This document shows, in pieces, positions 62,958 to 64,000 of a stretch of 64,000 nucleotides of DNA. The stretch's first letter is position 1; every line of letters begins with the position of its first letter. A program made the translations under genes and the position numbers. Source of the stretch: Acidobacteriaceae bacterium KBS 89 (GTDB taxonomy: Bacteria > Acidobacteriota > Terriglobia > Terriglobales > Acidobacteriaceae). The stretch lies in NCBI GenBank assembly GCA_000381605.1, contig KB906754.1:124001-188000 (forward strand). The letters are read 5' to 3'. The notes beneath the pieces were generated by a model that was not told where the DNA came from, did no database searches, and saw only the letters and a program-made list of their open reading frames with translations.

Positions 62958-64000
62958 ATGCACCGAGTCCGGCTACCGTACCTTCTGATCCCACTAGCCG
63001 CGTTCCTCGCCATCATCCCGCTTCTCATCAACGGCTGCTCCTGCGGCCACGACTTTGACTTCCATCTCCTCAACTGGATGGAAGCCGCCCGCCAGTTCAC
63101 CCACGGCAACCTTCACCCGCACTGGTCCTACACCGCTGCGTGGAACGCAGGCGAACCCCGCTTCGTCTTTTACCCACCACTCTCCTGGACCATCGGAGCC
63201 ATCCTCGGTCTCATCTTTCCCTGGACATGGACTCCCATCCTCTACACCTGGCTATCCCTCACCGCCGCAGGCCTCAGTCTCCATTACCTCGCTCGCAGTT
63301 TCACCACTGCAACCGCAGCCACGCTAGCCGCGGTCCTCTACACGGTGAACCCCTACATGCTCTTCACCGCCTACGAGCGCACCGCCTACGCCGAACTCCT
63401 CGCCGCGGCCTGGATCCCCCTCCTCCTCCAAGCCATCCTGCGAGAAAAAATAACCGCCCCACGCATAGCCATCCCCGTAGCTCTCCTCTGGCTCACCAAC
63501 GCCCCCGCAGCCGTCATGAGCTGCTACGCCTTGGCCCTCGTAGCCGCCGTTCGATTGGCCACAAAGCCGGGTGCCCCATACATCGCAGCCTCATCGAGAT
63601 CTGTGGATATCGTGCAGAACACGACCGCTCCCGCCCATCTCAGCACCCTCGACGCCACATCCCAAACACCTCGACAAGCAATCTTCAGCACCGCAGCTGG
63701 AACAGCCCTCGGCCTGGGCCTCGCCGCCATCTACATCGTCCCCGCCGCCTACGAACGCCGTTACGTCCAAATCGCGATGGCCATCATCCCCTTCTACCGC
63801 ATTCAGGACAACTTCCTCTTCCATCACACAACCGACGCCCTCCACGACGAGGTCCTCCACACCGCCTCCGTCATCGCCGTCATCCTCATCACCCTCACCG
63901 CCGCAACCCTCCTCTTCCTGCGACGCAGGAAACCCGGTGCCCCGTCTTCCTCCCGCAGCCCGGAGATTTCATCCGTCACGTGCTCCCCACAGCGCGAAGA
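62958..64000 (+). CDS. Polytopic membrane protein, possible GT-C fold, C-terminus cut
   Basis: The first 347 residues are visible. The protein begins MHRVRLPYLLIPLAAFLAIIPLLINGCSCGHDFDFHLLNWMEAARQFTHGNLHPHW, the pattern of uncharacterised GT-C/YfhO-like proteins annotated as 6-pyruvoyl-tetrahydropterin-synthase-related in many genomes, with an HDFD motif in the first loop. Many helices follow. Two hydrophilic segments, near residues 200-240 and 325-347, contain the words KPGAP and start from AAAGCCGGGTGCCCC and GAAACCCGGTGCCCC, which look like inserted repeats. No Shine-Dalgarno precedes the ATG. Confidence 0.75.
   Translation, partial: MHRVRLPYLLIPLAAFLAIIPLLINGCSCGHDFDFHLLNWMEAARQFTHGNLHPHWSYTAAWNAGEPRFVFYPPLSWTIGAILGLIFPWTWTPILYTWLSLTAAGLSLHYLARSFTTATAATLAAVLYTVNPYMLFTAYERTAYAELLAAAWIPLLLQAILREKITAPRIAIPVALLWLTNAPAAVMSCYALALVAAVRLATKPGAPYIAASSRSVDIVQNTTAPAHLSTLDATSQTPRQAIFSTAAGTALGLGLAAIYIVPAAYERRYVQIAMAIIPFYRIQDNFLFHHTTDALHDEVLHTASVIAVILITLTAATLLFLRRRKPGAPSSSRSPEISSVTCSPQRE

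Overview
The window is GC-rich, with a strong preference for C-ending codons. It looks like chromosomal DNA of a soil Acidobacteriota, probably family Acidobacteriaceae (Edaphobacter/Granulicella/Terriglobus type). The main pointers are an 811-residue orphan MacB-type permease of the acidobacterial duplicated orphan permease (ADOP) kind, GH38 and GH57 carbohydrate enzymes, tandem HpnI-like hopanoid glycosyltransferases, several large secreted peptidases, and dispersed palindromic repeats of the kind common between acidobacterial genes. I see no rRNA, tRNA, CRISPR array, transposase or prophage; this reads as core chromosome with many short transcription units.

Layout. 1-7.6 kb: a cut membrane protein, ThiO-like oxidase, citrate synthase, secreted DinB protein, M14 peptidase, cytochrome P460 and a membrane-tethered LuxR regulator. 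7.8-13.4 kb: small poorly characterised proteins, then a cysteine desulfurase. 13.5-20.3 kb: KimA-like K+ importer, glutathione peroxidase, M61 peptidase, DUF4239 protein and a secreted alpha/beta hydrolase. 20.4-29.4 kb: a pseudokinase-SPOR fusion, a serine beta-lactamase-fold protein, a GH38 alpha-mannosidase and the ADOP permease. 29.6-38.5 kb: MnmA, two envelope/stress proteins, a BON lipoprotein, a GH57 enzyme, an orphan contractile-injection tube protein, an AHSA1 protein and a Tat-exported DUF2264 protein. 38.6-46.1 kb: NTF2-like protein, UbiA-like protein plus methyltransferase (overlapping), M1 peptidase, a membrane protein, and sixA and ppx overlapping tail to tail. 46.2-53.9 kb: lipid/envelope glycosylation, with two GT39 transferases, two HpnI-like GT21 enzymes and an FGE-fold protein. 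54-60.3 kb: the chaperone region hspR, dnaJ, dnaK, with an SDR gene and a Nei-type glycosylase interspersed and HspR-type half-sites in front of dnaK. 60.6-64 kb: small lipoprotein, DHA2 exporter and a cut polytopic membrane protein.

Themes. Envelope building and turnover dominates: glycosyltransferases, exported peptidases, lipoproteins and a SPOR protein. Dispersed hairpin repeats lie in many intergenic gaps and appear to have entered two membrane-protein genes in frame. The most unusual items are the kinase-fold protein lacking catalytic motifs, the lone injection-system tube gene, and a GT39 gene whose conserved N-terminus lies upstream of any standard start codon.
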